From Streptomyces sp. 1222.5 (GTDB taxonomy: Bacteria; Actinomycetota; Actinomycetes; Streptomycetales; Streptomycetaceae), in assembly GCF_900105245.1 (NCBI RefSeq), contig NZ_FNSZ01000001.1:868001-932000 (forward strand): a DNA stretch of 64,000 nucleotides, written 5' to 3'. Positions 8,607-17,388 of this stretch are shown here, piece by piece. Within the stretch, counting starts at the first letter, position 1, and each line of letters starts with the position of its first letter. The translations under genes were made by a program, and so were the position numbers. Below the pieces are notes generated by a model that saw only the letters and a program-made list of their open reading frames with translations, ran no database searches and was not told the DNA's origin.

Positions 8607-9461
8607 TCAGCGGCCGTTGCCCGGCCGGCCCGCCTTGGCGTCGCTGAGGAGCAGATCCCGCAGCTCCCGGGCGTTCCGGCGGCTCACGGCGAGTACCGCG
8701 CCGCCGACCCGGACCGTCAGGCTGCCCGCGTCGACCCGCAGTTCCTCGATGCCGGCGACCGAGACCAGGTGGCGCCGGTGGATCCGGACGAACCCCCTCG
8801 CCCGCCAGCGCTCCTCCAGCGTCGACAGCGGAATGCGCACCAGGTGGCTGTCCTCGCGGGTGTACAGCCGGGCGTAGTCGCCGTGGGCCTCGGCGTAGGT
8901 GATGTCGGCTATGGGCAGGAAGCGGGTCACTCCCCCGCGCTCCACCGAGATGTGGTCCGCGAGGGGGGAGGCAGGAGGACGCGGCGGCCCCGGGACCGCG
9001 CCCGTGCCCGCGTTCGCCGCGGCCTCCGACGACGGGGGCGGGGACGGTACGGCGCGGGTGGCGCGGTCGGCCTCGACGAGTTCCGCGACCCGCCGTACCG
9101 CTTCCGCCAGGCGCTCCCGGCGCAACGGCTTGAGCAGGTAGTCGACGGCTTTGAGGTCGAAGGCCCGCAGGGCGAAGTCCTCGTGCGCGGTGACGAACAC
9201 GACGCGGGGTGGCGCGGCGAAGCCGGTCAGGAGCCCGGCCACGTCCAGCCCGCTGAGCCCTGCCATGTGGATGTCCAGGAACACCACGTCGACGTGGTCC
9301 GCGCCGCCCGGTCCGCCGTTCTGGGCACGGCCCAGTCGGCGCAGTGCATCGGTCGCGGCCAGGGCTCCCTCGGCGGAGCGCACCCGGGGATCGGCCCGTA
9401 GCAGGAACAGCAGTTCCTCCAGGGCCGGTTCCTCGTCGTCGACCGCCAGCACGCGCAGCAT
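8607..9461 (-). CDS. LytTR-family response regulator
   Basis: 284 residues starting at ATG (MLRVLAVDDE). A receiver domain occupies residues 1-120 with the acidic pocket Asp8/Asp9 and phosphoacceptor Asp63 (VFLDIHMAGLSG), the switch Thr in FVTAHE and Lys in DYLLKPL. A Pro/Ala linker (about 130-170) leads to a LytTR DNA-binding domain (about 175-275) with IADITYAEAHGDY and RIHRRHLVSV. It heads the DUF485-symporter-kinase block, 132 bases upstream of the DUF485 gene, and is the cognate partner of the kinase at 5038-6255. It probably activates the transporter genes. Confidence 0.9.
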   Translation of the reverse strand: MLRVLAVDDEEPALEELLFLLRADPRVRSAEGALAATDALRRLGRAQNGGPGGADHVDVVFLDIHMAGLSGLDVAGLLTGFAAPPRVVFVTAHEDFALRAFDLKAVDYLLKPLRRERLAEAVRRVAELVEADRATRAVPSPPPSSEAAANAGTGAVPGPPRPPASPLADHISVERGGVTRFLPIADITYAEAHGDYARLYTREDSHLVRIPLSTLEERWRARGFVRIHRRHLVSVAGIEELRVDAGSLTVRVGGAVLAVSRRNARELRDLLLSDAKAGRPGNGR

Positions 9462-9520
9462 GGGGCGGGAGTGTAGACCCTCGGCCGGGACCGGGCACGG
9501 GTGTCGGCTGAGGGCCCGGG

Positions 9521-10480
9521 TCACCGTCCGCGCAGGGTCCTCGCCGTTTCCCCGGTGCGTTCGCGCAGCAGGATACGGAGCGTGTTGGCGTGCTCGTAGC
9601 CGACCTTGCGGGCGATGACCTCCAGCGGCAGGTCCGTGGTGCGCAGCAGGTGCGAGGCGCGCTCGACGCGCAGGTCCCGCACGAAGCCGACGGGTGAGGT
9701 GCCCAGGGTGCGGCGAACGGCCCGCTGGAGCGTGCGCTCGCTGACGCCGACGGCCCGTGCCCCGTCGGCGATGGAGATCGGCTGGTCGAGGTGGTCCCGG
9801 GCCCAGCGCTCGAAGGCCGCCAGGGTCGGATCGCTCTGTGCCAGCGCGGCGGAGATCGTGTACGCCGCCTGCGAGGGCCGCTCGTCGACGACCAGGTAGC
9901 GGGCGACCAGTTCGGCCAGGACCGGGCTGCTCATCCGGACGATCGCCAGGGCCAGGTCGACGTGCCCGAAGGCCGCACCGGCCGTGGTCACCCCCTCCGA
10001 CGTGGCGACCATCCGGCTCTCGTCGACCGTCACGGCGGGGTAGCGCTTGCGGAAGTACGGCGCCAGCCACCAGCTCGTGGTGGCCCGACGCCCGTCCAGG
10101 ATCCCGGACTCGGCCAGCAGGAACGTGCCCGTGCAGGCGGAGGCGACGGGGGTACGGCGTTCACGGGAGGCGGCGACGAAGCGTCGTACGGGCGCCGCGT
10201 CCCGGCCCGAGACGTGCGCGATCAGGGCGTCGGGGCGCCGCTCCGCCAGGGCGGGCACCACCAGCAGGTCCGTGCGCTCCGCGGTCCCGACGGGGGTGGC
10301 CTCCACGAGATGCCCGGCGCCCGTGCGGATCCGCCTGCGGAAGCCGATCGTGGTGACCGTCAGGGCGGGCGGCGGCTCGGGCAGCTCCTCTCGCAGGGCG
10401 TTCGCCCCGTCCAGCACGTCGAGCAGGGCCGCGAGCCCGGAGTCGAAGACACCGTCGTAGGCCAGCACAGCTATGTCCAT
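9521..10480 (-). CDS. GlxA-type AraC-family transcriptional regulator
   Basis: 319 residues from ATG (MDIAVLAYDGVFDSG). The N-terminal half is a DJ-1/PfpI-like domain, including the nucleophile-elbow-like ASACTGTFLLAESG; the C-terminal half is a double helix-turn-helix AraC domain (DGARAVGVSERTLQRAVRRTLG and IARKVGYEHANTLRILLRE). It is divergent from the ABM-domain gene at 10624, and the shared 143-base intergenic region carries an inverted repeat likely to be its operator. It probably controls that gene and itself; the effector is unknown. Confidence 0.9.
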   Translation of the reverse strand: MDIAVLAYDGVFDSGLAALLDVLDGANALREELPEPPPALTVTTIGFRRRIRTGAGHLVEATPVGTAERTDLLVVPALAERRPDALIAHVSGRDAAPVRRFVAASRERRTPVASACTGTFLLAESGILDGRRATTSWWLAPYFRKRYPAVTVDESRMVATSEGVTTAGAAFGHVDLALAIVRMSSPVLAELVARYLVVDERPSQAAYTISAALAQSDPTLAAFERWARDHLDQPISIADGARAVGVSERTLQRAVRRTLGTSPVGFVRDLRVERASHLLRTTDLPLEVIARKVGYEHANTLRILLRERTGETARTLRGR

Positions 10481-10482
10481 GA

Positions 10483-10511
10483 CGGAAACGATATCGAACG
10501 CGTCGTTTCCG
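10483..10511. promoter_or_regulatory. inverted repeat, candidate operator of the AraC/GlxA regulator
   Basis: CGGAAACGA (10483-10491) and TCGTTTCCG (10503-10511) are perfect 9-base inverted arms with an 11-base spacer. They lie two bases upstream of the regulator's start codon and between the two divergent genes. Confidence 0.55.
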
Positions 10512-10623
10512 ACACTGGGTGGGACGGTCCGGGCGGCATAGCGTCTCAGCGTCCGGACGAGATCCGGTGCCCGGTACCGGCACCGCACACCTTCCACGAA
10601 GATCCACACCACGGGAGTGCACC

Positions 10624-10923
10624 ATGACGAAACTCGGACTGCTGGCACGCATCGAGGCCAAGCCCGAGTACGCCGACGCGGTCGAAGGCCTGCTGCGCGA
10701 CGCGCTCGAACTGGCCCGGGCGGAGGACCGCACCGTCACCTGGTTCGCCTTCCGGCAGGGCGCCACCACGTTCGGCGTCTTCGACACCTTCGACGACGAG
10801 CAGGGGCGCCAGGGACACCTCCAGGGCAAGATCGCCGCCGCGCTGATGGACGCCGCCGGGACCATGCTCAGCGAGGCGCCGGACATCCGTCCCGTCGACC
10901 TCCTGGCGGTCAAGCTTCCCTGA
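10624..10923 (+). CDS. antibiotic biosynthesis monooxygenase (ABM) domain protein
   Basis: 99 residues from ATG (MTKLGLLARIEAK). It has the ferredoxin-like ABM fold pattern: an N-terminal strand, an AVEGLLRDALELARAE helix, a TVTWFAFRQG strand, GVFDTFDDEQGRQGHLQGKIAAAL and a C-terminal strand. Such small dimeric proteins oxidise quinol-like compounds or degrade heme, but many have no known substrate. The gene is divergent from the GlxA-type regulator and followed by a strong hairpin terminator, so it is a monocistronic unit probably controlled by that regulator. Confidence 0.82.
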   Translation: MTKLGLLARIEAKPEYADAVEGLLRDALELARAEDRTVTWFAFRQGATTFGVFDTFDDEQGRQGHLQGKIAAALMDAAGTMLSEAPDIRPVDLLAVKLP

Positions 10924-10931
10924 CCGGAAGG

Positions 10932-10970
10932 CGCCGGGCGGCGGCGCGCGCACCGCGCCGCCGCCCGGCG
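10932..10970. terminator. GC-rich hairpin after the ABM gene
   Basis: Perfect 17-base inverted arms (10932-10948 and 10954-10970) with a 5-base loop, starting eight bases after the ABM stop codon. No U-tract follows, as is usual in Streptomyces. Confidence 0.75.
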
Positions 10971-11044
10971 ACCCGCACACCCCCACCCCCGGGCCGCGGG
11001 CCGTGAAGCAGCGGCCGCGCGCCCCTCGAAGGACGGAAAGCAGC

Positions 11045-11611
11045 ATGGCGCAGTCCGCCACCCACGACCGCGGCGCCTTTGGCGGCACACACTCCGGCAC
11101 CGCGCCCGGAGCCGGCACCCGGTCGCGCACACATTCCTGGGAGCCGCCGGTCGGCTATGCGGCGGCCGGTGACCGCACCGGCCTCGAACTGGCCCGCATG
11201 AGTCTCGACGGGCGTCTGCCGGAGGCCCCGATCTGCGGGACCCTCGGCTTCCGGCTGATGGGGGTCGAGGAGGGCAGGGCCGTCTTCGAGGGCGACCCCG
11301 GCGAGCACCTCTTCAACCCCATGGGCACGGTCCACGGCGGTTTCCTGGCCACCCTGCTCGACTCGGCCCTCGGCACGGCCGTACTGACCGCGTTGCCGGC
11401 CGGTCGCGCCTACACCACCGTGCAGCTCGGGGTGCACCTGGTCAGGCCGGTGTTCGCGACCACCCCGACGCTGCGCTGCGAGGGCCGCACGGTCCACGTG
11501 GGCCGGACGACGGCGACCGCGGAGGCCCGCGTCGTCGGGGCCGAGGACGGCAAGCTGTACGCGCACGGGACGACGACGTGCGCCCTCTTCGCGGTGCCCG
11601 GCGGGGTGTGA
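11045..11611 (+). CDS. PaaI-type hotdog thioesterase
   Basis: 188 residues from ATG (MAQSATHDRG), selected for the GGACGGAAAG sequence upstream; an in-frame ATG at 11003 would give 202 residues. A variable His/Thr-rich N-terminus is followed by a hotdog domain with the characteristic HLFNPMGTVHGGFLATLLDSALG helix, in which HGG and the Asp are the catalytic and CoA-binding features, and TTVQLGVHLVRPV. These enzymes hydrolyse acyl-CoA thioesters, often aromatic ones. It ends 21 bases from the convergent FAD-binding gene; the substrate is unknown. Confidence 0.85.
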   Translation: MAQSATHDRGAFGGTHSGTAPGAGTRSRTHSWEPPVGYAAAGDRTGLELARMSLDGRLPEAPICGTLGFRLMGVEEGRAVFEGDPGEHLFNPMGTVHGGFLATLLDSALGTAVLTALPAGRAYTTVQLGVHLVRPVFATTPTLRCEGRTVHVGRTTATAEARVVGAEDGKLYAHGTTTCALFAVPGGV

Positions 11612-11632
11612 GCCCCTTCCGGGCGGGGCGTC

Positions 11633-12364
11633 CTAAGCGCGTCCCTCCGCGGGACGGTCCGCCAGGAGTCCGGTGACCTGCGGGCGGACGACCTCCCATG
11701 CGGCGGCCGGCAGGTCGCCGAGCGCCGTCCGTCGCAGTTCCTCCAGGGCCCGCCCGGCGTCGCCGGTCGCGGTGGCGACCCCGCTGACCACGTCGTAGCC
11801 GTCCCGCACGGCGACCAGCAGGCGGTTGCTCCCGCCGTCGCGGGCGTGCAGCGCCGAGGCGACGACGAGCGGGGGCGCCCCGCCCGCTTCGGCGGGCATT
11901 TTGCGGTAGGCCGAGGCGATCGGCGTGCGCCAGTGGAGGCTCAGCAGGACGGGCCGCTTGGCCACCACTTCGGCCAGGTCGGTCTCGTGCACGCCGTCGG
12001 GCTCCAGCACCGTCGCCCGGGCGTCCAGGACCAGCGCCGCGGGCAGCAGGCAGCGCAGCGTGCTGCCGACGAGGTTCCCACCGACCGTGGCCGTCCGGCG
12101 CACGGCCCCGGTGCCCACCGTGGCGGCGGCCAGCCGCAGGACGTCCGGCACCCGGTCGTCGATCCGGTGCAGGACGACGCCCGCCCCGACCGTCTCCGCG
12201 CCGAGAACGTTGGCCTCCGTCAACTCACGTAGAGACATGGCGAGTTCGGGGAACCCGTCCCGTTGCCAGGTGGCCCACACGAGGGTGGCCCCGCCGATCG
12301 GCGCGGCGCCCGCGGCCAGACATTCCTGCGCTTCGGACACGGACGTGGGCAGACGCAACAGCAC
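11633..12364 (-). CDS. FAD-binding subunit of molybdopterin dehydrogenase type (orphan)
   Basis: 243 residues. The two FAD loops of CO-dehydrogenase/xanthine-dehydrogenase medium subunits are recognisable: PIGGATLVW near residue 22, and RTATVGGNLVGSTLRCLLP near 90; the C-terminal CO_deh_flav_C region also fits. Normally such a subunit works with a 2Fe-2S small subunit and a molybdenum large subunit, but neither is adjacent. The gene faces away from the lipase-like hydrolase at 12650 across 285 bases without another gene. It may act with partners elsewhere, or be a remnant of a larger locus. Confidence 0.8.
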   Translation of the reverse strand: MLLRLPTSVSEAQECLAAGAAPIGGATLVWATWQRDGFPELAMSLRELTEANVLGAETVGAGVVLHRIDDRVPDVLRLAAATVGTGAVRRTATVGGNLVGSTLRCLLPAALVLDARATVLEPDGVHETDLAEVVAKRPVLLSLHWRTPIASAYRKMPAEAGGAPPLVVASALHARDGGSNRLLVAVRDGYDVVSGVATATGDAGRALEELRRTALGDLPAAAWEVVRPQVTGLLADRPAEGRA

Positions 12365-12649
12365 GGGCCGACCTGCCTTTCTGGGGAGTCGGGCGACGAG
12401 CGGACGGCTTGCCGGTCACCGCCCCGCGGCAGGGAAGTCTGGCCTCCCCGGCGGGGGCGCGTCCAGGGCACACAGCGGCCTCCTGTGCGCCCCCGCCGAG
12501 TGCACTGTGGGTACACCAGCCGTACGCTCAGGGTCAATTGCCCTGCCTCCGGCCGATTTACGGTGACCTCCAGCGGTACCGGACACATCGGAGACACGTC
12601 CGGCCCGTGTGCCGGATCCCCGGCAGCCCGTGCAAGACGAGGAGAAGCC

Positions 12650-13621
12650 ATGTCCGATGCCGTGATGCCGGTGAAGCCGGTACTGGAACCCGCCGCAGCC
12701 GCGTTCGCGGAGGCGACCGCCGACCCGCCGTACCTGTTCGACCTGCCGCCGGCGGAGGGCCGCAAGGCGGTCGACGAGGTGCAGTCCGGGGACATCGGGA
12801 AGCCGGCGGTCGACGAGGAGTGGATCACCGTCCAGGGCGGTCCCACCGGCACCGTCCGCGCACGGATCGTCCGGCCCGCCGGAGCCACCGGCACCCTGCC
12901 GGTCGTCCTCTACATCCACGGCGCCGGATGGGTCTTCGGCAACGCCCGAACCCACGACCGGCTGGTGCGCGAACTGGCCGTCGGCGCGCGGGCGGCCGTC
13001 GTCTTCCCCGAGTACGACCTCTCCCCCGAGGCCCGCTACCCGGTGGCCATCGAGCAGAACTACGCCGTCGCCCGGTGGATCGTGCGGGAGGGCGCGGCCA
13101 AGGACCTGGACGGTTCGCGGCTGGCCGTGGCCGGCGACTCCGTCGGCGGCAACATGACCGCCGCCCTCACCCTGATGGCCAAGGAGCGCGGCGGTCCCGC
13201 CCTGGTGCAGCAGGTGCTGTTCTACCCGGTCACGGACGCGAACTTCGACACGCCGTCCTACCACCGGTTCGCCACCGGCTACTTCCTGCGCCGCGACGGC
13301 ATGCAGTGGTTCTGGGACCAGTACACGACCGACGAGTCCGAGCGCGCGCAGATCACCGCGTCCCCGCTGCGCGCCACCGTCGAACAGCTCCAGGGTCTGC
13401 CCCCGGCGCTGGTCGTCACCGGTGAGGCCGACGTGCTGCGCGACGAGGGCGAGGCGTACGCCAACAAGCTGCGCGAGGCCGGCGTGGCCGTCACCTCGGT
13501 GCGCTTCCAGGGCGTCATCCACGACTTCGTGATGCTCGACGCCCTGCGGGAGACCCACGCGGCCGGAGCCGCCATCGACCTGGCCGTGCGCACCCTGCAC
13601 ACCGCCCTGCACGGCGCCTGA
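12650..13621 (+). CDS. HSL-family alpha/beta hydrolase (esterase)
   Basis: 323 residues from ATG with GGAGAAG just upstream. Motifs of the hormone-sensitive-lipase family are clear: oxyanion-hole HGAGWVFGN, nucleophile elbow GDSVGGN, acid residue in GEADVLRDEGEAY and catalytic His in GVIHDFVM. It should be a cytoplasmic carboxylesterase for short acyl esters. It is followed after 20 bases by a second alpha/beta hydrolase on the same strand, probably co-transcribed. Confidence 0.88.
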   Translation: MSDAVMPVKPVLEPAAAAFAEATADPPYLFDLPPAEGRKAVDEVQSGDIGKPAVDEEWITVQGGPTGTVRARIVRPAGATGTLPVVLYIHGAGWVFGNARTHDRLVRELAVGARAAVVFPEYDLSPEARYPVAIEQNYAVARWIVREGAAKDLDGSRLAVAGDSVGGNMTAALTLMAKERGGPALVQQVLFYPVTDANFDTPSYHRFATGYFLRRDGMQWFWDQYTTDESERAQITASPLRATVEQLQGLPPALVVTGEADVLRDEGEAYANKLREAGVAVTSVRFQGVIHDFVMLDALRETHAAGAAIDLAVRTLHTALHGA

Positions 13622-13641
13622 GCCCGGGAGACGACACCGAC

Positions 13642-14361
13642 ATGACCACCACCACGCCCACCGTCGTGCTCGTCCACGGTGCGTTCGCCGACGCCGCGAG
13701 CTGGTCCGGCGTCGTCGCGGAGCTCCAGCGCGAGGGCATCCCCGTCGTCGCTCCGCCCAACCCGCTGCGGGGGCTGGCCGCCGACGCCGCCCACATCGCC
13801 TCCGTGGCCGCCCGGATCGACGGGCCGGTCGTCCTCGTCGGCCACTCGTACGGCGGCGCGCTCATCACCGTCGCCGGTACCGCCGACAACGTCGTCGGGC
13901 TCGTCTACGTGGCCGCGTACGTCCTGGAGGAGGGCGAGAGCCTCGCCGAACTCCAGGGCCGCTTCCCGCTCTCACCGCTCGTCGAGAACCTGGAGCAGTG
14001 GACGTACCCGGTGCCCGGCGGGCCGGACGCCGTCGAGGTGACCATCGCCGCGGACGCCTTCCCGTCGGTCTTCGCCGCGGACGTGGACCCCGAGGTCACC
14101 AAGGTGCTCGCGGTGGCACAGCGGCCGCTCGCGGCGGCGGCGTTCGAGGAGACCGCGTCCGCCGCCGCATGGCGGACCAAGCCGTCCTGGGCGCTGATCG
14201 CCGGCGCGGACCGGGCGATCAACCCGGAGGTGGAGCGCTTCGGCGCGAAACGGGCCGGCGCGACCGTCGTGGAACTGGAGGGCGCCTCCCACGCGGTCGC
14301 CGTGTCCCGCCCCGAGGCGGTCGCCGGCCTGATCCGCGACGCCGTCCACGCGACCCGCTGA
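13642..14361 (+). CDS. alpha/beta hydrolase
   Basis: 239 residues. The N-terminus has VVLVHGAFADAASW (oxyanion region), the nucleophile elbow VLVGHSYGGAL, and a late EGASHAVAVSRP with the catalytic His. It resembles the short EstC/salicylate-esterase-like hydrolases that actinobacteria carry in many copies. It is directly downstream of the HSL-type esterase. The substrate is not evident. Confidence 0.85.
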   Translation: MTTTTPTVVLVHGAFADAASWSGVVAELQREGIPVVAPPNPLRGLAADAAHIASVAARIDGPVVLVGHSYGGALITVAGTADNVVGLVYVAAYVLEEGESLAELQGRFPLSPLVENLEQWTYPVPGGPDAVEVTIAADAFPSVFAADVDPEVTKVLAVAQRPLAAAAFEETASAAAWRTKPSWALIAGADRAINPEVERFGAKRAGATVVELEGASHAVAVSRPEAVAGLIRDAVHATR

Positions 14362-14491
14362 CACCCGACGCCGAGGACGGCGACCGGCAGGCACCCGTGG
14401 TGGGCGGCTTCGCCGGTCGCCGTCGCGGGCCCGGCAGATAGGTGTCCGTTCGCCGCCAGCACCGCCCGAGGCCGGCGGATGGAATGGGGGC

Positions 14492-15241
14492 ATGACTTCA
14501 CGAGGAACTCTGAACGGCAGGACGGCCCTGGTCACCGGCGGGAGCCGGGGTATCGGCGCGGCGACGGCGCTGCGCCTCGCCCAGGAGGGCGCGGACGTGG
14601 CGGTGACCTATGTGCGCGGCAAGGACCCGGCCGAGGAGGTGGTACGGGCGGTGGAGGCGCTGGGCCGGCGGGCGGTGGCACTGCGCGCGGATTCCGCCGA
14701 CGCGGAGGAGGCGGCCGGCGCGGTCGACCGTGCGGCCGAGGCCCTCGGGCGGCTGGACGTGCTGGTCAACAACGCGGCCACCGGACTGATGGGGCCGCTG
14801 GAGGACATGTCCCGCGCCGACGTGGACCAGCTCCTCGCCGTCAACGTCCGCGGGGTGTACCTGGCGTCCCGGGCCGCCGCCGCGGTCATGACGTCCGGCG
14901 GGCGGATCATCACGGTCGGCAGCTGTGTCACCCAGCGCGTGCCCGGCCCGGGCGCCACGCTGTACGCGATGAGCAAGTCGGCCGTCATCGGCCTGACCAA
15001 GGCCCTGGCCCGCGAGCTGGGCGGGCGCGGAATCACGGCGAACGTGGTGCACCCGGGCCCGATCGACACCGACATGAACCCCGCCGACGGCCCGTACGCA
15101 CCGGCCCAGGCGGCCAGGACCGCCCTGGGCCGCTTCGGTACGGCCGCGGAGGTGGCGTCCGCGGTCGCCTATCTCGCGGGGCCGGAGGCGGCCTACGTGA
15201 CCGGCGCGGAGTTCTCGGTGGACGGCGGCCACGCCGCCTGA
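14492..15241 (+). CDS. SDR-family oxidoreductase (FabG-like)
   Basis: 249 residues. Classical SDR: cofactor motif TGGSRGIG (15-22), NNAA (93-96), Ser144, and Tyr158/Lys162 in YAMSK, ending with VTGAEFSVDGGHAA. The Arg in the glycine-rich motif suggests NADPH. It would reduce a ketone or oxidise an alcohol; neighbours do not reveal the substrate. A perfect palindrome between its stop codon and the convergent YihY gene is its terminator. Confidence 0.88.
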   Translation: MTSRGTLNGRTALVTGGSRGIGAATALRLAQEGADVAVTYVRGKDPAEEVVRAVEALGRRAVALRADSADAEEAAGAVDRAAEALGRLDVLVNNAATGLMGPLEDMSRADVDQLLAVNVRGVYLASRAAAAVMTSGGRIITVGSCVTQRVPGPGATLYAMSKSAVIGLTKALARELGGRGITANVVHPGPIDTDMNPADGPYAPAQAARTALGRFGTAAEVASAVAYLAGPEAAYVTGAEFSVDGGHAA

Positions 15242-15248
15242 CCGGCGG

Positions 15249-15284
15249 CCGGGCGTGGCGGGCCGGCCGGCCCGCCACGCCCGG
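15249..15284. terminator. 36-base perfect palindrome between convergent genes
   Basis: The two halves (15249-15266 and 15267-15284) are exact reverse complements, so a long GC-only hairpin forms on either strand eight bases after the SDR stop codon. It probably serves both the SDR and the convergent YihY gene. Confidence 0.75.
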
Positions 15285-15297
15285 TCCACGGCCCGGT

Positions 15298-16362
15298 TCA
15301 CCTGCCGTCGAGCCGGCGTACGTCCTCCTCGTCCCACTTACTGGTGTCACGGGGCTGCGTGTAGGGTTCGGCCTCGGCCGGATGTCCGCCGGCGATGGCC
15401 CGCTGGCGCACGGTCTCCGCGTCGAACTCCAGCCCCAGCAGGATCGCCAGGTTGCTGATCCACAGCCAGACCAGGAAGACGATGACGCCCGCCATGGTGC
15501 CGTAGGTCTTGTTGTAGGAGGAGAAGTTGGCGACGTAGAACGCGAAACCCGCCGAGGCGATCAGCCAGATCAGCAGAGCGAGGAAACTGCCCGGGGTGAC
15601 CCACCTGAGGCCCCTGACCTTGGCGTTCGGAGTGGCCCAGTACAGGATCGCGATCATCACGGTGACCAGCAGGACCAGGACCGGCCACTTCGCGATCGAC
15701 CAGACGGTCAGCGCCGTGTCCCCCATGCCGAGCGCCCCGCCGGCCCGCCGGGCCAGACCGCCGGTGAAGACCACGATCAGCGCGCTGGCGACGGCCAGCA
15801 CCATCAGCACCACCGTGACGCCGACGCGCACCGGGAGGATCTTCCACACCGGCCGGCCCTCGGGCATGTCGTACACGGCGTTCGCGGCGCGGATGAACGC
15901 GGCCACGTACCCGGATGCCGACCACACGGCCAGGAGGATGCCGATCACGGCGACGACCGAGCCGGTGCCCGAGCCGTTCTGCAGCTGCTCCACGGCCCGC
16001 GTGATGATGTCGCGCGCGGAGCCGGGCGCGAGGTGCTTGAGGTTGACCAGCACCTTGTCGGTGGCCGATTTGCCGGCGACCGCCAGCAGGGACACCAGGA
16101 CCAGCAGGGCCGGGAACAGGGAGAGGACGGAGTAGTAGGTGAGGGCCGCGGCCCGGTCGGTCAGCTCGTCGTCCTTGAACTCGCGCAGTGACCCCTTGAG
16201 CACCGCGAGCCATGCCCCCCTGGGCAGCTTGGTGGGGGTGTCCGGCGCCGCCTCCTCGACCTCCGGATCCGGCCCGGCCTCGTCCGGAGTGGGCACGCGC
16301 GGCCCGGGATCCCCGTCGCCGGCTGGATGCTCTTTACGCCCTGGAAGATGCAGCTTCGCCAT
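15298..16362 (-). CDS. YihY/virulence factor BrkB family membrane protein
   Basis: 354 residues with a charged N-terminal tail and about six membrane helices (roughly residues 85-330). Family signatures include RAAALTYYSVLSLFPALLVLVSLLA, IRAANAVYDM and FVLWLWISNLAILLG-like segments. The function of the family is debated (once called RNase BN in error); it is an inner-membrane protein of unknown transport or envelope role. The C-terminus is hydrophilic. Confidence 0.85.
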   Translation of the reverse strand: MAKLHLPGRKEHPAGDGDPGPRVPTPDEAGPDPEVEEAAPDTPTKLPRGAWLAVLKGSLREFKDDELTDRAAALTYYSVLSLFPALLVLVSLLAVAGKSATDKVLVNLKHLAPGSARDIITRAVEQLQNGSGTGSVVAVIGILLAVWSASGYVAAFIRAANAVYDMPEGRPVWKILPVRVGVTVVLMVLAVASALIVVFTGGLARRAGGALGMGDTALTVWSIAKWPVLVLLVTVMIAILYWATPNAKVRGLRWVTPGSFLALLIWLIASAGFAFYVANFSSYNKTYGTMAGVIVFLVWLWISNLAILLGLEFDAETVRQRAIAGGHPAEAEPYTQPRDTSKWDEEDVRRLDGR

Positions 16363-16697
16363 ATCAGGCGGGTACCCAGTCGTGCCGCCTCAAGCCGGCG
16401 AGTGGTCCCGGACGGGTTCGCACGGGTTCCGGGGCGGTTGCTGAGCGTGATGGCGGTGGTAGACCGGGGGGGGCTCGCGTCGGCTCCGCGCCTGCGTCAC
16501 GGACGGCCGGCAGCGGGCTTTCGTGAGGTCGGCCGCCTGCTGGGAACCGCTCGCCGGAGTGTTCCGGTTGTCTCCCCTGCGTCGTCTTTCGCCTTGTGTG
16601 CGGGGCGAGTTGGGGAAGCCGGCGTCCCGCCGTCGCGGGGCGCGCCCCGCGGGGCCGGTTGTTGACCGGGCCACGGGGGTGGGATTTCATGAGGACC
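16363..16697. other. intergenic region without a recognisable gene
   Basis: 335 bases between the divergently placed YihY and YdeI genes. Several short open frames exist, but all are high-GC shadows with no motif or ribosome binding site. It should hold the promoters of both genes; I could not identify them with confidence. Confidence 0.5.
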
Positions 16698-17288
16698 ATG
16701 TCTGAGGGATCACGGAACGCGGCGGATCCGGTCCTCCCCTTCGCCACGCAGGACGCGTGGGAGAAGTGGCTGGAGGAGAACCACGAGGTCGTCCCCGGTG
16801 TCTGGGTGAAGATTCCCAAGGCCGACTCCGGGATCGACGGTGTCGACTACGCGCAGGCGCTGGAGTCGGCGCTCTGCTACGGCTGGATCGACGGGCAGAA
16901 GAAGAAGTTCGACGACCAGTACTGGTTGCAGCGCTTCACCGCGCGGCGCAAGGGCAGCAAGTGGTCGAAGGTCAACCGGGACAAGGTCACCGATCTGATC
17001 GAGCGGGGCCGGATGCGGCCCGCCGGCCTGCGCGAGGTGGAGGAGGCCAAGGCGGACGGCCGCTGGGAGGCGGCGTACTCGGCGCAGAGCAAGGCGACGG
17101 TCCCCGACGACCTGCGGAAGGCGCTGGACGCGGCGCCGGCGGCCCGTGACTTCTTCGCCACGCTGGACAGCCGCAACCGGTACGCGATCCTCCACCGGGT
17201 CGAGGACGCCAGGAAGCCGGAGACCCGGACGGCCCGGATCGAGAAGTTCGTCGCCATGCTCGCCGAGGAGAAGAAGCTGTATCCCTGA
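16698..17288 (+). CDS. YdeI/OmpD-associated family protein
   Basis: 196 residues from the ATG at 16698, which has GAGG six bases upstream; an ATG nine bases earlier is equally in frame. Family features are the N-terminal FATQDAWEKWLEENH segment, SALCYGWIDGQKKKFD, the basic RFTARRKGSKWSKVN stretch, and a C-terminal LDAAP...FFATLD...RNRYAILHRVEDA helical part with TRIEKF-like ending. Distant relatives are annotated as bacteriocin-protection proteins, but the biochemical role is unknown. It is followed by a hairpin shared with the convergent peptidoglycan-binding gene. Confidence 0.85.
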   Translation: MSEGSRNAADPVLPFATQDAWEKWLEENHEVVPGVWVKIPKADSGIDGVDYAQALESALCYGWIDGQKKKFDDQYWLQRFTARRKGSKWSKVNRDKVTDLIERGRMRPAGLREVEEAKADGRWEAAYSAQSKATVPDDLRKALDAAPAARDFFATLDSRNRYAILHRVEDARKPETRTARIEKFVAMLAEEKKLYP

Positions 17289-17323
17289 CCGGGGTGCCCC
17301 GGATGCCCTCCGCGGGGCGCGCC

Positions 17324-17362
17324 ACGCCCTTCACCCTTGTCCGGATCAGGGGTGGAGGGCGT
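17324..17362. terminator. hairpin between YdeI and peptidoglycan-binding genes
   Basis: Arms 17324-17339 and 17347-17362 pair over 16 positions with two G-U wobbles, around a 7-base loop. It lies 36 bases after the YdeI stop codon and before the convergent gene's stop codon. Confidence 0.6.
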
Positions 17363-17388
17363 TCGCGGTCACCGCGCCCCGATGGTCG

